Source: Clostridia bacterium (GTDB lineage: Bacteria > Bacillota > Clostridia > Oscillospirales > Acutalibacteraceae). Taken from it: a stretch of 43,696 nucleotides of DNA. The translations under genes and the position numbers were made by a program. The first letter of the stretch is position 1. Each line of letters opens with the position of its first letter. A model generated the notes under the pieces. That model was not told where the DNA came from. It saw only the letters and a list, made by a program, of their open reading frames with translations, and did no database searches. Location: the NCBI GenBank assembly GCA_017439545.1, contig JAFSIW010000065.1, forward strand, positions 1 through 43,696, read 5' to 3'. Positions 14,484-22,749 of the stretch are shown here, piece by piece.

Positions 14484-16670
14484 ATGTTCGAACAAGCAAG
14501 AGTATTTGAAACCGAACTGGCCGGCCGCAAACTGATTGTGGAAACCGGCAAACTGGCACAACTTGCCAGCGGCGAATGTATGGTTCGCTACGGCGATACC
14601 GCCGTGCACTGCACCGCCACCATTTCTGACAAACCCCGCGACGGCGTGGACTTCTTCCCCCTTTCGGTGGACTATGAAGAAAAACTGTACGCCGTAGGTC
14701 GCATTCCCGGCTCTTTTCTGCGCCGTGAAGGTCGTCCCACCGAAAAGGCCATCCTGTCCTCCCGTGTGATCGACCGCCCCATGCGTCCCCTGTTCCCCAA
14801 GGATATGCGTAACGATGTGTCCATCGTTTGCACCGTGATGTCGGTTGACCCCGATTGCCCTCCCGAAACCGTGGCTATGATCGGTGCTTCCATCGCCGTT
14901 ACCATTTCCAAGATCCCCTTTAACGGCCCCATTTCCGGTGTGAGCGTTGGTATGATCGACGGCGAGTTTGTCATCAACCCCTCTTATGCCGACCAAAAGA
15001 AATCCCGCATGGCTGTGACCGTGGCTTCTACCGACACTTTGGTTGCCATGATCGAAGCAGGCGCTGACCGTGTAACCGACGAAGAAATGTTCGATGCCAT
15101 TATGTTTGGTCACGAAGCCAACCAAAAGGTGATCGCATTCATTAAAGAGATCCAAAAAGAGATCGGCGTAGAAAAGATGGAATTCGTTTCCAACGATCCC
15201 GATCCAGCCATGTACGAAGCGGTGAAAGAAATCGCTTTGGAACAACTGCGCTACGCTATGGATACTGACGACAAGCGGATTCGTGACGAACGCTTGCTGC
15301 CCATCTATGACGAAGTACACGAAAAATTGGCAGAAGCGTATCCCGAACAAGAAATGAAGTTGGATGAATGCCTGTACAAACTGCAAAAATACGTAGTTCG
15401 TCGTTGGCTGTTGGACGATGGCAAACGGGTTGACGGTCGTGGCATTAACGAAATCCGTCCTTTGGCTGCCGAAGTAGGTTTGTTGCCTCGTGTACACGGT
15501 ACCGGTTTGTTCACCCGTGGTCAAACCCAGGTAATGACCGCTCTGACTTTGGGTCAGATCAGCGATGCTCAGATTTTAGACGGTTTGGATGATGAAGAAA
15601 CCAAACGCTATATGCACCAATACAACTTCCCCTCCTACTCGGTGGGTGAAACCCGTCCCAGCCGCGGCCCCGGCCGTCGTGAGATCGGTCACGGTGCTTT
15701 GGCGGAACGTGCTTTGTTGCCCGTCATCCCCAGCGTGGAAGAATTCCCCTACACCTTGCGTTTGGTGTCCGAAGTATTGTCCTCCAACGGCTCTACTTCT
15801 CAAGGTTCTATCTGTGCTTCCACCTTGGCTTTGATGGATGCCGGTGTTCCCATTAAAGAACCCGTAGCCGGTATTTCCTGCGGTCTGGTAACCGAAGGCG
15901 ACCGCTTTATGACCATGGTTGACATTCAAGGGGTAGAAGACTTCTTTGGCGACATGGACTTTAAAGTTGCCGGTACCAAAGACGGTATCACCGCCATTCA
16001 AATGGACTTGAAGATCGACGGTCTGACTCCCGCCATCATTAAAGAAGCCTTGGCAAAGACCCACGAAGCCCGCAACTACATCTTGGATGAAGTGATGCTC
16101 AAAGCCATTGCCGAGCCTCGTGCCGAACTGTCTCCCTATGCTCCCAAGATGCTCACCACCAGCGTAAATCCCGAAAAGATCGGCGATATCATTGGTAAGA
16201 GCGGTAAGGTAATTAAAGAAATCCAAGGTTCTTGCAACGTTGACGTGAACATTGAAGAAGACGGTCAAGTATTCATTGCCGGTCTGGATATTGAAAACTG
16301 CCGCCGTGCGCTCATGATGATCGAAACCATTGCCAACGATCCCGAAATCGGTTCGGTTTACAAGGGCAAGGTTACCCGTCTGATGAGCTTTGGTGCTTTC
16401 GTTGAAATCGCCCCCGGTAAAGAAGGTCTGGTACACATCAGCCATTTGGATATCCGTCGGGTGGAAAGCGTGGAAAGTGTTGTACAAGTAGGCGATGAGA
16501 TCATCGTGCAAGTGCTGGAAATTGACGATCAAGGTCGTATCAACCTTTCTCGCCGCAACGCTTTGATTGAAATCGAAGGCGCTGTACCCGAAAACGAACT
16601 GCCTGCCGCAGGGGATCGTCGTCCCCCCGCACGCAGAGATCATGGCGACCGCAATCGCCGCCGCAGATAA
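14484..16670 (+). CDS. pnp: Polyribonucleotide nucleotidyltransferase (PNPase)
   Basis: 728 residues. Order: first RNase PH domain (about 10-140, with F-F-P-L-S-V-D-Y-E and G-R-I-P-G-S-F-L-R-R-E-G), helical domain (about 145-235), second catalytic RNase PH domain (about 310-545, with F-T-R-G-Q-T-Q and the T-S-Q-G-S-I-C-A-S-T region), KH domain with G-K-S-G (about 555-615), S1 domain (about 620-690), then an Arg-rich tail. It degrades mRNA from the 3' end using phosphate. Length and order are normal. AGGAG lies 9 bases before ATG 14484. The gene ends 3 bp before a repeat-type terminator. Confidence 0.98.
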   Translation: MFEQARVFETELAGRKLIVETGKLAQLASGECMVRYGDTAVHCTATISDKPRDGVDFFPLSVDYEEKLYAVGRIPGSFLRREGRPTEKAILSSRVIDRPMRPLFPKDMRNDVSIVCTVMSVDPDCPPETVAMIGASIAVTISKIPFNGPISGVSVGMIDGEFVINPSYADQKKSRMAVTVASTDTLVAMIEAGADRVTDEEMFDAIMFGHEANQKVIAFIKEIQKEIGVEKMEFVSNDPDPAMYEAVKEIALEQLRYAMDTDDKRIRDERLLPIYDEVHEKLAEAYPEQEMKLDECLYKLQKYVVRRWLLDDGKRVDGRGINEIRPLAAEVGLLPRVHGTGLFTRGQTQVMTALTLGQISDAQILDGLDDEETKRYMHQYNFPSYSVGETRPSRGPGRREIGHGALAERALLPVIPSVEEFPYTLRLVSEVLSSNGSTSQGSICASTLALMDAGVPIKEPVAGISCGLVTEGDRFMTMVDIQGVEDFFGDMDFKVAGTKDGITAIQMDLKIDGLTPAIIKEALAKTHEARNYILDEVMLKAIAEPRAELSPYAPKMLTTSVNPEKIGDIIGKSGKVIKEIQGSCNVDVNIEEDGQVFIAGLDIENCRRALMMIETIANDPEIGSVYKGKVTRLMSFGAFVEIAPGKEGLVHISHLDIRRVESVESVVQVGDEIIVQVLEIDDQGRINLSRRNALIEIEGAVPENELPAAGDRRPPARRDHGDRNRRRR

Positions 16671-16673
16671 TTG

Positions 16674-16763
16674 TAGTCGGAGTTTTGGCGTAGAACAAAG
16701 CGAATAAAGTTATAATGATTGGTTGTGTGCAAAGTTTTAACTTTGCACACAACTTTTGTTTTC
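16674..16763 (+). repeat. Single-box terminator repeat after pnp
   Basis: Starts 3 bp after the pnp stop. An 89 bp unit (16674-16762) matches 21971-22059 after ackA at 88 positions; the one difference is at 16732/22029. It has a conserved box GGCGTAGAACAAAGCG, then AATAAAGTTATAATGATT, then a perfect hairpin GTTGTGTGCAAAGT with TTTTGTTTT. It serves as the pnp terminator. Confidence 0.9.
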
Positions 16764-16774
16764 GTGCAATCAAA

Positions 16775-16800
16775 AAGGCACTTGGTTGACCAAGTGCCTT
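16775..16800 (-). terminator. Terminator of the trkA-comF-glpQ-like operon
   Basis: AAGGCACTTGG pairs with CCAAGTGCCTT around TTGA. On the minus strand TTTTTG follows. It lies 6 bp past the phosphodiesterase stop. Confidence 0.88.
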
Positions 16801-16805
16801 ATCGT

Positions 16806-17534
16806 TTATTCCAGAATATTTGAGGTGATATAATCCACGCCCATTTCCATCAAGGCTCGGGCGGTTTTCTCATCGTCGCAGGTCCAACAGTTGACCGCAA
16901 CTCCCATTTCGTGGGCGTACGCCACCCGTTCCCGATTGAGAGCGCCCATATGAATATCCAAATCCATATGCAACTGTGCCAGCTCGTCTACCCGCTGTTT
17001 TGACCACTCACCGGTTAAAAACTGCATGGACTGTTCGGGCAACAAGCGCCGCAAAATCAGCAGATTTTCAAAGCAAAAGGAAATAAAGACCGTATCGTCC
17101 AAATAGCCATGCTCCCCAATGACCGCCGCGATCTTACGTAAATTCTCCTCGGTCATGGGATTTTTCAGCTCCAGCACCGCTTTCTTTCGGTAGTAGCGGC
17201 AAATAGAGATGTAATCCTGTAACGCGGGAATGGTCAGATCGCTTCGGGTAGTCTTACGGGGAATGGCGTGAGCATCGTACAGCCGCACCTTGGCAAGTTC
17301 TTCCATGGTGCTTTGTTCCACGTTCATGTCAATGGGAGAAACCCGCCCCGTTCGGTCGTCGTGGATCACGGCAAACCCACCGTCGGCGGTAACGTGCACG
17401 TCGGTTTCAATGCCCCAATAGGAGCGGTTGCCTGCGGCCACAAAGGCGGCGCAGGTGTTTTCGGTTTCCAGTCCGCTGACGCCCCGATGGGCGATCATAC
17501 GGGCGGTTTTGTTCTGTAATTCAACCGTGTTCAT
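16806..17534 (-). CDS. Glycerophosphodiester phosphodiesterase
   Basis: 242 residues with the GDPD signature I-A-H-R-G (His16, Arg17), G-x-E-x-E-N-T, I-E-T-D-V-H-V-T-A-D-G-x-F and V-I-H-D-D, the metal- and substrate-binding residues. It hydrolyses glycerophosphodiesters to sn-glycerol 3-phosphate and an alcohol. No signal peptide is seen, so a cytoplasmic UgpQ-like role is likely. AGGAG lies 7 bases before ATG 17534. The start overlaps the comF stop by 14 bp; it is the third gene of trkA-comF-GDPD. Confidence 0.92.
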   Translation of the reverse strand: MNTVELQNKTARMIAHRGVSGLETENTCAAFVAAGNRSYWGIETDVHVTADGGFAVIHDDRTGRVSPIDMNVEQSTMEELAKVRLYDAHAIPRKTTRSDLTIPALQDYISICRYYRKKAVLELKNPMTEENLRKIAAVIGEHGYLDDTVFISFCFENLLILRRLLPEQSMQFLTGEWSKQRVDELAQLHMDLDIHMGALNRERVAYAHEMGVAVNCWTCDDEKTARALMEMGVDYITSNILE

Positions 17535-18231
17535 ATAAACTCTCCTTGGGATTCAGCATAGTAGAAGCGGCGGTCACGCCGCACACCTCTTCGCAGTCGG
17601 CCAGCAACAACATTTTACAACACTCATCCATCGTAGCGCCGGTAGTAATAATATCATCCACCAGCAGCAAATGCTTATGTGCCACCACCGTAGGATCGGC
17701 GGCAAACACCCCGAACACGTTGCCTCTACGCCGTCGCAAACTTGAGCGGTGCTGTTTGTGGGTTTCATATACCCGCGTCAAACCCCCGTCCAGCAATGGG
17801 ATGCCCAGCTCCTTCGCCATTGCTTTTGCCAACAAGCGGCTGTGATTGGTCTCTTGGCTACGGGAATCTGTGGGCACGTATACCACACCGTCAAAGTATT
17901 CTCCGTACCGTTCACGGCAAAGACGAGCCATCTTTTCTCCGAAAAAATCCGCACTGTCCGTCGCATTTCCCTTCTTGAGCCGCAGCAGACCGTGCTTGAC
18001 CACGCCTTGATAAAAGTAAGGGGACACGCACTCCACCGCCGAGCGAGGCTTTCTCACACATTGGCAGTGCTTGTGGGCACAGCCGCAACCGGGGCATATT
18101 CCGTCTTCAATCACGGGCAATGCGCTTTTGCAACCGTCACACAGGCTTTGGTCGTGATGAATCACCCTGCCGCAACAAGCGCAACGGGTAGGAAACAGCC
18201 AATATCGGGACGACCACATCGGCAAGCTCAC
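17521..18231 (-). CDS. ComF family phosphoribosyltransferase-like protein
   Basis: 236 residues. An N-terminal double zinc-finger-like part (C-x2-C, C-x2-C, C-P-G-C-G-C, C-x-C) is followed by a type I PRTase domain with the PRPP-binding loop L-L-L-V-D-D-I-I-T-T-G-A-T. ComF supports DNA uptake in competent bacteria; in Clostridia its role is less clear. The frame opens with GTG at 18231, overlapping the trkA stop (GTGA). ATG 18219 is an alternative, and neither has a strong ribosome site, so coupling to trkA is likely. Its start is therefore uncertain. Confidence 0.88.
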   Translation of the reverse strand: MSLPMWSSRYWLFPTRCACCGRVIHHDQSLCDGCKSALPVIEDGICPGCGCAHKHCQCVRKPRSAVECVSPYFYQGVVKHGLLRLKKGNATDSADFFGEKMARLCRERYGEYFDGVVYVPTDSRSQETNHSRLLAKAMAKELGIPLLDGGLTRVYETHKQHRSSLRRRRGNVFGVFAADPTVVAHKHLLLVDDIITTGATMDECCKMLLLADCEEVCGVTAASTMLNPKESLYEHG

Positions 18232-19580
18232 TGCAGAATATCGCTAATCTCGTTGACCTTTCGGGTAGTCACCAACACAATATTATCTCCGGGCATAATG
18301 CAGTCATCCCCTGTGGGGTGAATGGTCTTACTGCCGCGGGTGATCACAGCAATCAGAATATTCTTTTTCAGTTTCAATTCCTTCAACGGCACGTGATTGC
18401 CGGCAAAGCCCTTGCCCACATGGAACTCAATGGCTTCTGCCCCTTCTCCCGCCAACGAGATGAGGGTCTCAAAGCTGCTGTCCTCGGAATTTTGCAGAGC
18501 GCGCACGTATCGCACAATCCGTTGGGTAGTGATAACGTGGGGCGTGACCACGCAATCGATACCCGCTTTTTCCAGCACACCGCCAAAGGTAATGTGGTTG
18601 ATCTTGGTCACCACTTTTGCCACGCCGCAGGATTGAGCAAACATAGAAATAATCACGTTTTCTTCATCCAGACCGGTCAGAGCCGCCAGTCCGTCGGTTT
18701 CGGCAATATCCTCTTCCATCAGAGCATCCTGCTCGGTACCGTCGCAATGAATCACCGTCACCTTAGGCAACAGGTCGGACAACTTTTCGCACCGTTCCCG
18801 ATCCTTTTCCAGAATCTTGACCTCCATCCCAATATCCTGCAGAATGCGGGCGAGATAATAACCGATGCGTCCGCCGCCTACGATCATCACGGTTTTCACC
18901 TTGCGGCTGGTATAGCCCAGCTTTTTGCAGAATTGGTTTACGTCTCGCAGAGCACCGGTAATATTGATATTGTCCCCTGCCTGCAACACAAAGTCACCGG
19001 TGGGGATGAACACTTCCTCCCCACGCCGCACGGTGCAGATCAGCACCTTAGACTTGAATTTTGCTCCGAAGTCAGCCAGCTTCATCCCAACCAGAGGGCT
19101 GTCATCTTTCAGGCAAAGCTCCACGATCTCCACCCGACCCCGAGAGAAGAACTCGATCTGCAAGGCGGAAGGGAAACGGAACACACGGGAAATTTCTTCA
19201 GCCGCCTCCAACTCGGGGTTGACGTTCATTCCCAACCCCATTTCGGGACGAATCAGTTCCATGGAGCCCATATATTCCGGCTCGCGGATACGGGCAATGG
19301 TATGCCCTGCTCCCATCTTTTTGGCGAGGATGGAGGTAATGATATTCACCTCGTCCGATTGGGTGACCGCAATGACCACCTGGGCGTCGGACACACCGGC
19401 TTCTGCCAGCGCGGCGCGATCCACGCCGCCCCCCACAACGCCTGACACGTTGTTATTGGAAAGGCTGGTGCTCAAGGCTTTTTCGTTATGGTCCACCACC
19501 ACGACCTCGTGACCGTCGTCTGCCAGCTTGCGGGCGATGGATGCCCCTAATTTTCCGTTGCCGACTACTACAATTCTCAT
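18228..19580 (-). CDS. trkA: Trk potassium uptake regulatory protein TrkA (two RCK repeats)
   Basis: 450 residues made of two RCK units. Each has a Rossmann NAD-binding fold (G-N-G-K-L-G-A-S at residues 8-15, and G-G-G-R-I-G-Y-Y near 233-240) and a TrkA-C domain. It binds NAD(H) and gates the TrkH K+ channel. No trkH lies next to it; the only TrkH/KtrB-type gene in the window is 13 kb away with its own KtrA. GAGGAG lies 10 bases before ATG 19580. It heads a three-gene operon with comF and GDPD. Confidence 0.95.
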   Translation of the reverse strand: MRIVVVGNGKLGASIARKLADDGHEVVVVDHNEKALSTSLSNNNVSGVVGGGVDRAALAEAGVSDAQVVIAVTQSDEVNIITSILAKKMGAGHTIARIREPEYMGSMELIRPEMGLGMNVNPELEAAEEISRVFRFPSALQIEFFSRGRVEIVELCLKDDSPLVGMKLADFGAKFKSKVLICTVRRGEEVFIPTGDFVLQAGDNINITGALRDVNQFCKKLGYTSRKVKTVMIVGGGRIGYYLARILQDIGMEVKILEKDRERCEKLSDLLPKVTVIHCDGTEQDALMEEDIAETDGLAALTGLDEENVIISMFAQSCGVAKVVTKINHITFGGVLEKAGIDCVVTPHVITTQRIVRYVRALQNSEDSSFETLISLAGEGAEAIEFHVGKGFAGNHVPLKELKLKKNILIAVITRGSKTIHPTGDDCIMPGDNIVLVTTRKVNEISDILQ

Positions 19581-19614
19581 TGTGTTCTATCTCCTCGACC
19601 CATATAATAGTATT

Positions 19615-19643
19615 ACTATACACCCGAACAGGGAAAATTGCAA
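19615..19643 (-). promoter_or_regulatory. Promoter of the trkA operon
   Basis: Minus strand TTGCAA (19638-19643), 17-base spacer, TATAGT (19615-19620), 35 bp before the trkA start. Confidence 0.75.
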
Positions 19644-19667
19644 GTAGATTGTGGCGCGCGGTTGGTG

Positions 19668-20036
19668 TTATTCGGGTTTTATGGGTATCAGACAAACAGG
19701 CTTGTCCAGCCGCCGTGCGATCTGCATCAAAGAACAGGTACCTTTGCTTTGTCCGTCCCAAAAACAAAGGATATGGTCGGCACGCTGTGCCATTTGTTGA
19801 TTCCGTTTCGGTCCCGCTCCCCGCCCGTAGCGTTCCCATTGAGGCAAATGGTATTCCACGGGGATCCCCTGCTCGACGGCATATCGCTCTCCCAAGGAAT
19901 CGGCGCCACGGCAACCGCCTAACACGAAGGTTACAGCCTGATTGGGATAATGCTCTGCAAGAAAGGCGGCGATTGCCTGTCGCGCCACCGAATAATCGGT
20001 AAAATCCCGACAGCCTGCCACAACGATATATTTCAT
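19668..20036 (-). CDS. DUF2493 / SLOG-family protein
   Basis: 122 residues with V-V-A-G-C-R-D-F near the start, G-G-C-R-G-A-D-S-L-G-E-R-Y-A mid-protein, and R-N-Q-Q-M-A-Q-R-A-D-H-I-L-C-F-W-D-G towards the end. This is the SLOG (cpYpsA/YspA-like) Rossmannoid pattern thought to bind nucleotides or related small ligands. Cellular function is unknown. ATG 20036 has AGGAGG 8 bases upstream; a GTG 9 bases earlier sits inside the ribosome site. It diverges from an XRE repressor, whose operator lies between this gene's -35 and -10. Confidence 0.85.
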   Translation of the reverse strand: MKYIVVAGCRDFTDYSVARQAIAAFLAEHYPNQAVTFVLGGCRGADSLGERYAVEQGIPVEYHLPQWERYGRGAGPKRNQQMAQRADHILCFWDGQSKGTCSLMQIARRLDKPVCLIPIKPE

Positions 20037-20055
20037 TTTTCTCACCTCCTACCCC

Positions 20056-20110
20056 ATTTTACTATTATTCGATAGTAAAATCAATACTATTATTTGATAG
20101 TACATATACT
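20056..20110. promoter_or_regulatory. Divergent control region with two 18 bp XRE operators
   Basis: Operator O1 TACTATTATTCGATAGTA (20060-20077) and O2 TACTATTATTTGATAGTA (20085-20102) have centres 25 bp apart. The SLOG promoter on the minus strand is TTGATT (20079-20084), 17 bases, TAAAAT (20056-20061), so O1 fills its spacer. O2 ends 2 bp before TATACT (20105-20110), a plausible -10 for the XRE gene with a poor -35. This predicts repression of both genes by the XRE protein. Confidence 0.75.
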
Positions 20111-20127
20111 CATATTAGGTGATGAAA

Positions 20128-20340
20128 ATGTATTATCCAAGATTGAGGGATCTGCGAGAAGATCGGGATCTGGTACAAAAAGAGATTGCTGCCTTGTTGC
20201 AGATCGACCAGCGGGTATACAGCAATTACGAAACCGGCAAGCGAGAGATTCCCACCCGCTTTGTGATCCGCTTGGCAGATTTTTACCACACCTCGACCGA
20301 TTATATTCTGGGAAGAACCAACGATCCCAAGCCCTACTAA
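20128..20340 (+). CDS. XRE-family transcriptional repressor (HTH_3)
   Basis: 70 residues, nearly all helix-turn-helix: L-R-D-L-R-E-D-R-D-L-V-Q-K-E-I-A-A-L-L, then Q-R-V-Y-S-N-Y-E-T-G and I-P-T-R-F-V-I-R-L-A-D-F-Y. It is about 56% identical to the XRE protein at 35366 by eye. AGGTGA precedes ATG 20128; a GTG at 20119 and an ATG at 20122 overlap that site. Short stand-alone repressors of this type often control one neighbour. Twin operators upstream support autorepression. Confidence 0.9.
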   Translation: MYYPRLRDLREDRDLVQKEIAALLQIDQRVYSNYETGKREIPTRFVIRLADFYHTSTDYILGRTNDPKPY

Positions 20341-20371
20341 ACGGCACGCTTTCTACGGCGTGTCGTTTTTC
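20341..20371 (+). terminator. Terminator of the XRE gene
   Basis: ACGGCACGC pairs with GCGTGTCGT (one G-U pair), then TTTTT, directly after the stop codon. Confidence 0.82.
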
Positions 20372-20396
20372 CTTTCGGTTAGGGAGTCCTGCCAAC

Positions 20397-20676
20397 TTAA
20401 GGTGATGCGATCCATCCGAATCTGCCCATCAGGTACAGATTTGGTCGCTTTTCACCCGATTCTCTTTTGGAATGCACAAAGCATTCCTGCAATCGCCTCG
20501 GTCAAAAATCAACTAAAATCTGTATCCTACTGGGTCATAGATTTTAAAAAGAGATGATTTTCGGTCAGCCGAGGCACAAAACGCAGTCAATACTTTCGTA
20601 TTGACGAGTATTTTAACAAAGGATGAACGAAAATCCACCTTTTTAAAACAGGTTCGGATGGATTGTATCACCTTAA
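20397..20676. mobile_element. MITE-like 280 bp element with 24 bp terminal inverted repeats
   Basis: The left end TTAAGGTGATGCGATCCATC (20397 onward) and right end (20653-20676) are inverted copies over 24 bp with two mismatches. Internal parts also pair: a GCCTCGG/CCGAGGC pair, GGAATG/CATTCC and GTCAATAC/GTATTGAC hairpins, and an ACAGATTT/AAATCTGT pair. There is no transposase or gene inside. TTAA at each end may be a target duplication or part of the repeat. The right end is 3 bp from the -35 of the ackA promoter. This covers most of the gap between the XRE gene and ackA. Confidence 0.7.
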
Positions 20677-20679
20677 CCC

Positions 20680-20708
20680 TTGACACCGCCCATCATTCGT
20701 GGTATGAT
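20680..20708 (+). promoter_or_regulatory. Promoter of ackA
   Basis: TTGACA (20680-20685), 17-base spacer, TATGAT (20703-20708). It begins 3 bp past the MITE-like element. Confidence 0.82.
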
Positions 20709-20757
20709 AACGGATGGTAAATTATGCAAATTTATTAAAGGATAGGTGTTTTACACA

Positions 20758-21960
20758 ATGAAAATTCTGGTTATCAATGCAGGCAGTTCGTCCATTAAAT
20801 ACCAACTGTTTGACATGGAAAACGAAACCGTTATGGCAAAAGGTCTTTGCGACCGCATCGGGATCGAAGGCGGTAACTTCAAGCACGCTGTTCCCGGTCG
20901 TGACGACTACAAGATCAACGTACAAATGGCCAACCACGGCGAAGCTGTGAAACTGGTTATCGACGTGCTGACCTCCAAAGAACACGGCGTGATCGAATCT
21001 CTGTCCGAGATCTCTGCTGTTGGTCACCGCGTACTCCACGGCGGCGAGAAATTCTCCGGCTCTGTGGTAATCGACGAAAAGGTGATCGAAGCCATTGAAG
21101 AATGCTGTGAACTGGGGCCCTTGCACAACCCCCACAACCTGACCGGTATCCGTGCTTGCGAACAAATGATGCCCGGCGTACCCCAAGTTGCCGTATTTGA
21201 CACCGGTTTCCATCAGACCATGCCCGATTTTGCTTATATGTATGCTCTGCCCTACGAATACTATGAAAAATATCGGATTCGTCGTTACGGCTTCCACGGT
21301 ACTTCTCACCGCTACGTCAGCGCCCGTGCCGCCGCCATGCTGGGTAAAAATCCCGAAGACATCAACATTGTTACCTGCCACTTGGGCAACGGCTCTTCCA
21401 TTGCAGCCGTTAAGGGCGGCAAGTGCTTTGACACCACCATGGGGTTGACTCCTCTGGAAGGCATTATGATGGGTACTCGTTGCGGCTCGATTGACCCCGC
21501 CATCATTCCCCTGATCATGCAAAAAGAGAATATGACTCCGCAAGAAGTGGACACCATGATGAACAAAAAGTCGGGTATTTTGGGTATTTCTCAAAAGACC
21601 AGCGACAACCGCGACATTGAAGAAGGTGCTCGCAACGGTGACGCTCGTTGCCAATTGATCGAATCCATGATCTGCCATCAACTGACCAAATACGTTGGCG
21701 CTTTTGCCGCCGCTATGGGTGGGGTTGACGCTGTGGTATTCACCGGCGGTATCGGCGAAAACAATCCGCAATACCGTGAACGGGTTGCTAAGAACATTGA
21801 ATTTATGGGCGCGAAAATTGACACCGCCAAGAACGATGCCGCCAAACGCACCAGCGATGAAAACAATGTTTCTGCTGCGGATTCCAAGATTCAGTTGTTG
21901 GTGATTCCCACCAATGAAGAGTTGATGATCGCCAAAGACACCATGGAACTGTGCAAATAA
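20758..21960 (+). CDS. ackA: Acetate kinase
   Basis: 400 residues with I-N-A-G-S-S-S-I-K-Y at residues 6-15, H-R-V-L-H-G-G-E, D-T-G-F-H-Q-T-M-P, R-R-Y-G-F-H-G-T-S-H and H-L-G-N-G-S-S, all family signatures. It makes ATP from acetyl phosphate in fermentation. No pta gene is next to it, unlike the usual pair. Start 20758 is where homologues begin (M-K-I-L-V-I-N-A-G); a GG-rich site is only fair. The gene is followed 10 bp later by the terminator-repeat array. Confidence 0.98.
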   Translation: MKILVINAGSSSIKYQLFDMENETVMAKGLCDRIGIEGGNFKHAVPGRDDYKINVQMANHGEAVKLVIDVLTSKEHGVIESLSEISAVGHRVLHGGEKFSGSVVIDEKVIEAIEECCELGPLHNPHNLTGIRACEQMMPGVPQVAVFDTGFHQTMPDFAYMYALPYEYYEKYRIRRYGFHGTSHRYVSARAAAMLGKNPEDINIVTCHLGNGSSIAAVKGGKCFDTTMGLTPLEGIMMGTRCGSIDPAIIPLIMQKENMTPQEVDTMMNKKSGILGISQKTSDNRDIEEGARNGDARCQLIESMICHQLTKYVGAFAAAMGGVDAVVFTGGIGENNPQYRERVAKNIEFMGAKIDTAKNDAAKRTSDENNVSAADSKIQLLVIPTNEELMIAKDTMELCK

Positions 21961-21970
21961 TCAGTTGAAA

Positions 21971-22059
21971 TAGTCGGAGTTTTGGCGTAGAACAAAGCGA
22001 ATAAAGTTATAATGATTGGTTGTGTGCAGAGTTTTAACTTTGCACACAACTTTTGTTTT
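21971..22059 (+). repeat. Box-terminator repeat after ackA (copy of the pnp unit)
   Basis: An 89 bp unit with one difference from 16674-16762. The box GGCGTAGAACAAAGCG is followed by a hairpin (GTTGTGTGC arm) and TTTTGTTTTT. It functions as the ackA terminator and starts the array that continues to 22555. Confidence 0.9.
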
Positions 22060-22555
22060 TTTGCACAAACTGTTTAAGGTATCCGCTTTGCGGATGAATT
22101 TTATATTCGCTTTTAGCCGTTTTTTCGGGATTCGACGTACCATCGTACGCCTATCATCCCGAAGAAAACGGCTTCTACATCCAAACCTCCTCTCTCGTTG
22201 CTCGAACGGTACTCTATATGAATCGGCAACCATTTTGGCGTAGAACAAAAGAAACGATTTTAGAGAAATCAATTGATTAGGTGTCTTGCAACAACTTTGG
22301 TTGCGGGACACCTTTTTTATGGTGCAAATCCTTGCGGATTTGGATTTATACGTTTCTTTTTAGCCGTTTTTCCTCCCTCTCGACGTACCATCGTACGCCT
22401 ATCATCCCGAAGAAAACGGCTTCTACATCCAAACCTCCTCTCTCGTTGCTCGATCGGTACTCTATATGAATCGGCAACCCTTTTGGCGTAGAACAAAGCG
22501 AATAAAGTTATCATGATTGGTTGTGTGCGAAGTTTCGGCTTTGCACACAAACGCA
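22060..22555 (+). repeat. ackA-side array: two palindromic inserts and two further boxes
   Basis: After the first box come an ATCCGCTTTGCGGAT hairpin (22080-22094), a palindrome P1 (22115-22173), a second box (about 22233-22252) with its own terminator (22279-22318), a second insert with AAATCCTTGCGGATTT and palindrome P2 (22362-22421), and a third box (about 22481-22503) with a hairpin at 22521-22550. Positions 22132-22249 and 22380-22497 are direct repeats of 118 bp with two differences. The third hairpin lacks a T-run. No gene is credible in 21961-22749. Confidence 0.85.
22279..22318 (+). terminator. Second terminator of the ackA-side array
   Basis: AGGTGTCTTGCAAC pairs with GTTGCGGGACACCT (one G-U), loop of 7, then TTTTTT. 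It is the counterpart of the hairpin at 9491-9532. Confidence 0.85.
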
Positions 22556-22671
22556 ATAAAAGCCCTTCACCCCATGCCCACCAAAACCTTGCAAGCCAGA
22601 ATATACATGATTTCATCTTTTTTGGCCTGGGATTTTGGTGTATTTTAAACCCTCTTTCTGCCGCCAAACCA

Positions 22672-22700
22672 TTGACATAATCCCTTAATGATGATAAAAT
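22672..22700 (+). promoter_or_regulatory. Promoter of the pilus operon
   Basis: TTGACA (22672-22677), 17-base spacer, TAAAAT (22695-22700), about 50 bp before the first gene. There is no other clear promoter before 31.5 kb, so all seven genes may be one transcript. Confidence 0.8.
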
Positions 22701-22749
22701 AATTGGTACACGGTTTTTAGCATTATAGAAAAATGGGAGAGTTGACAAA

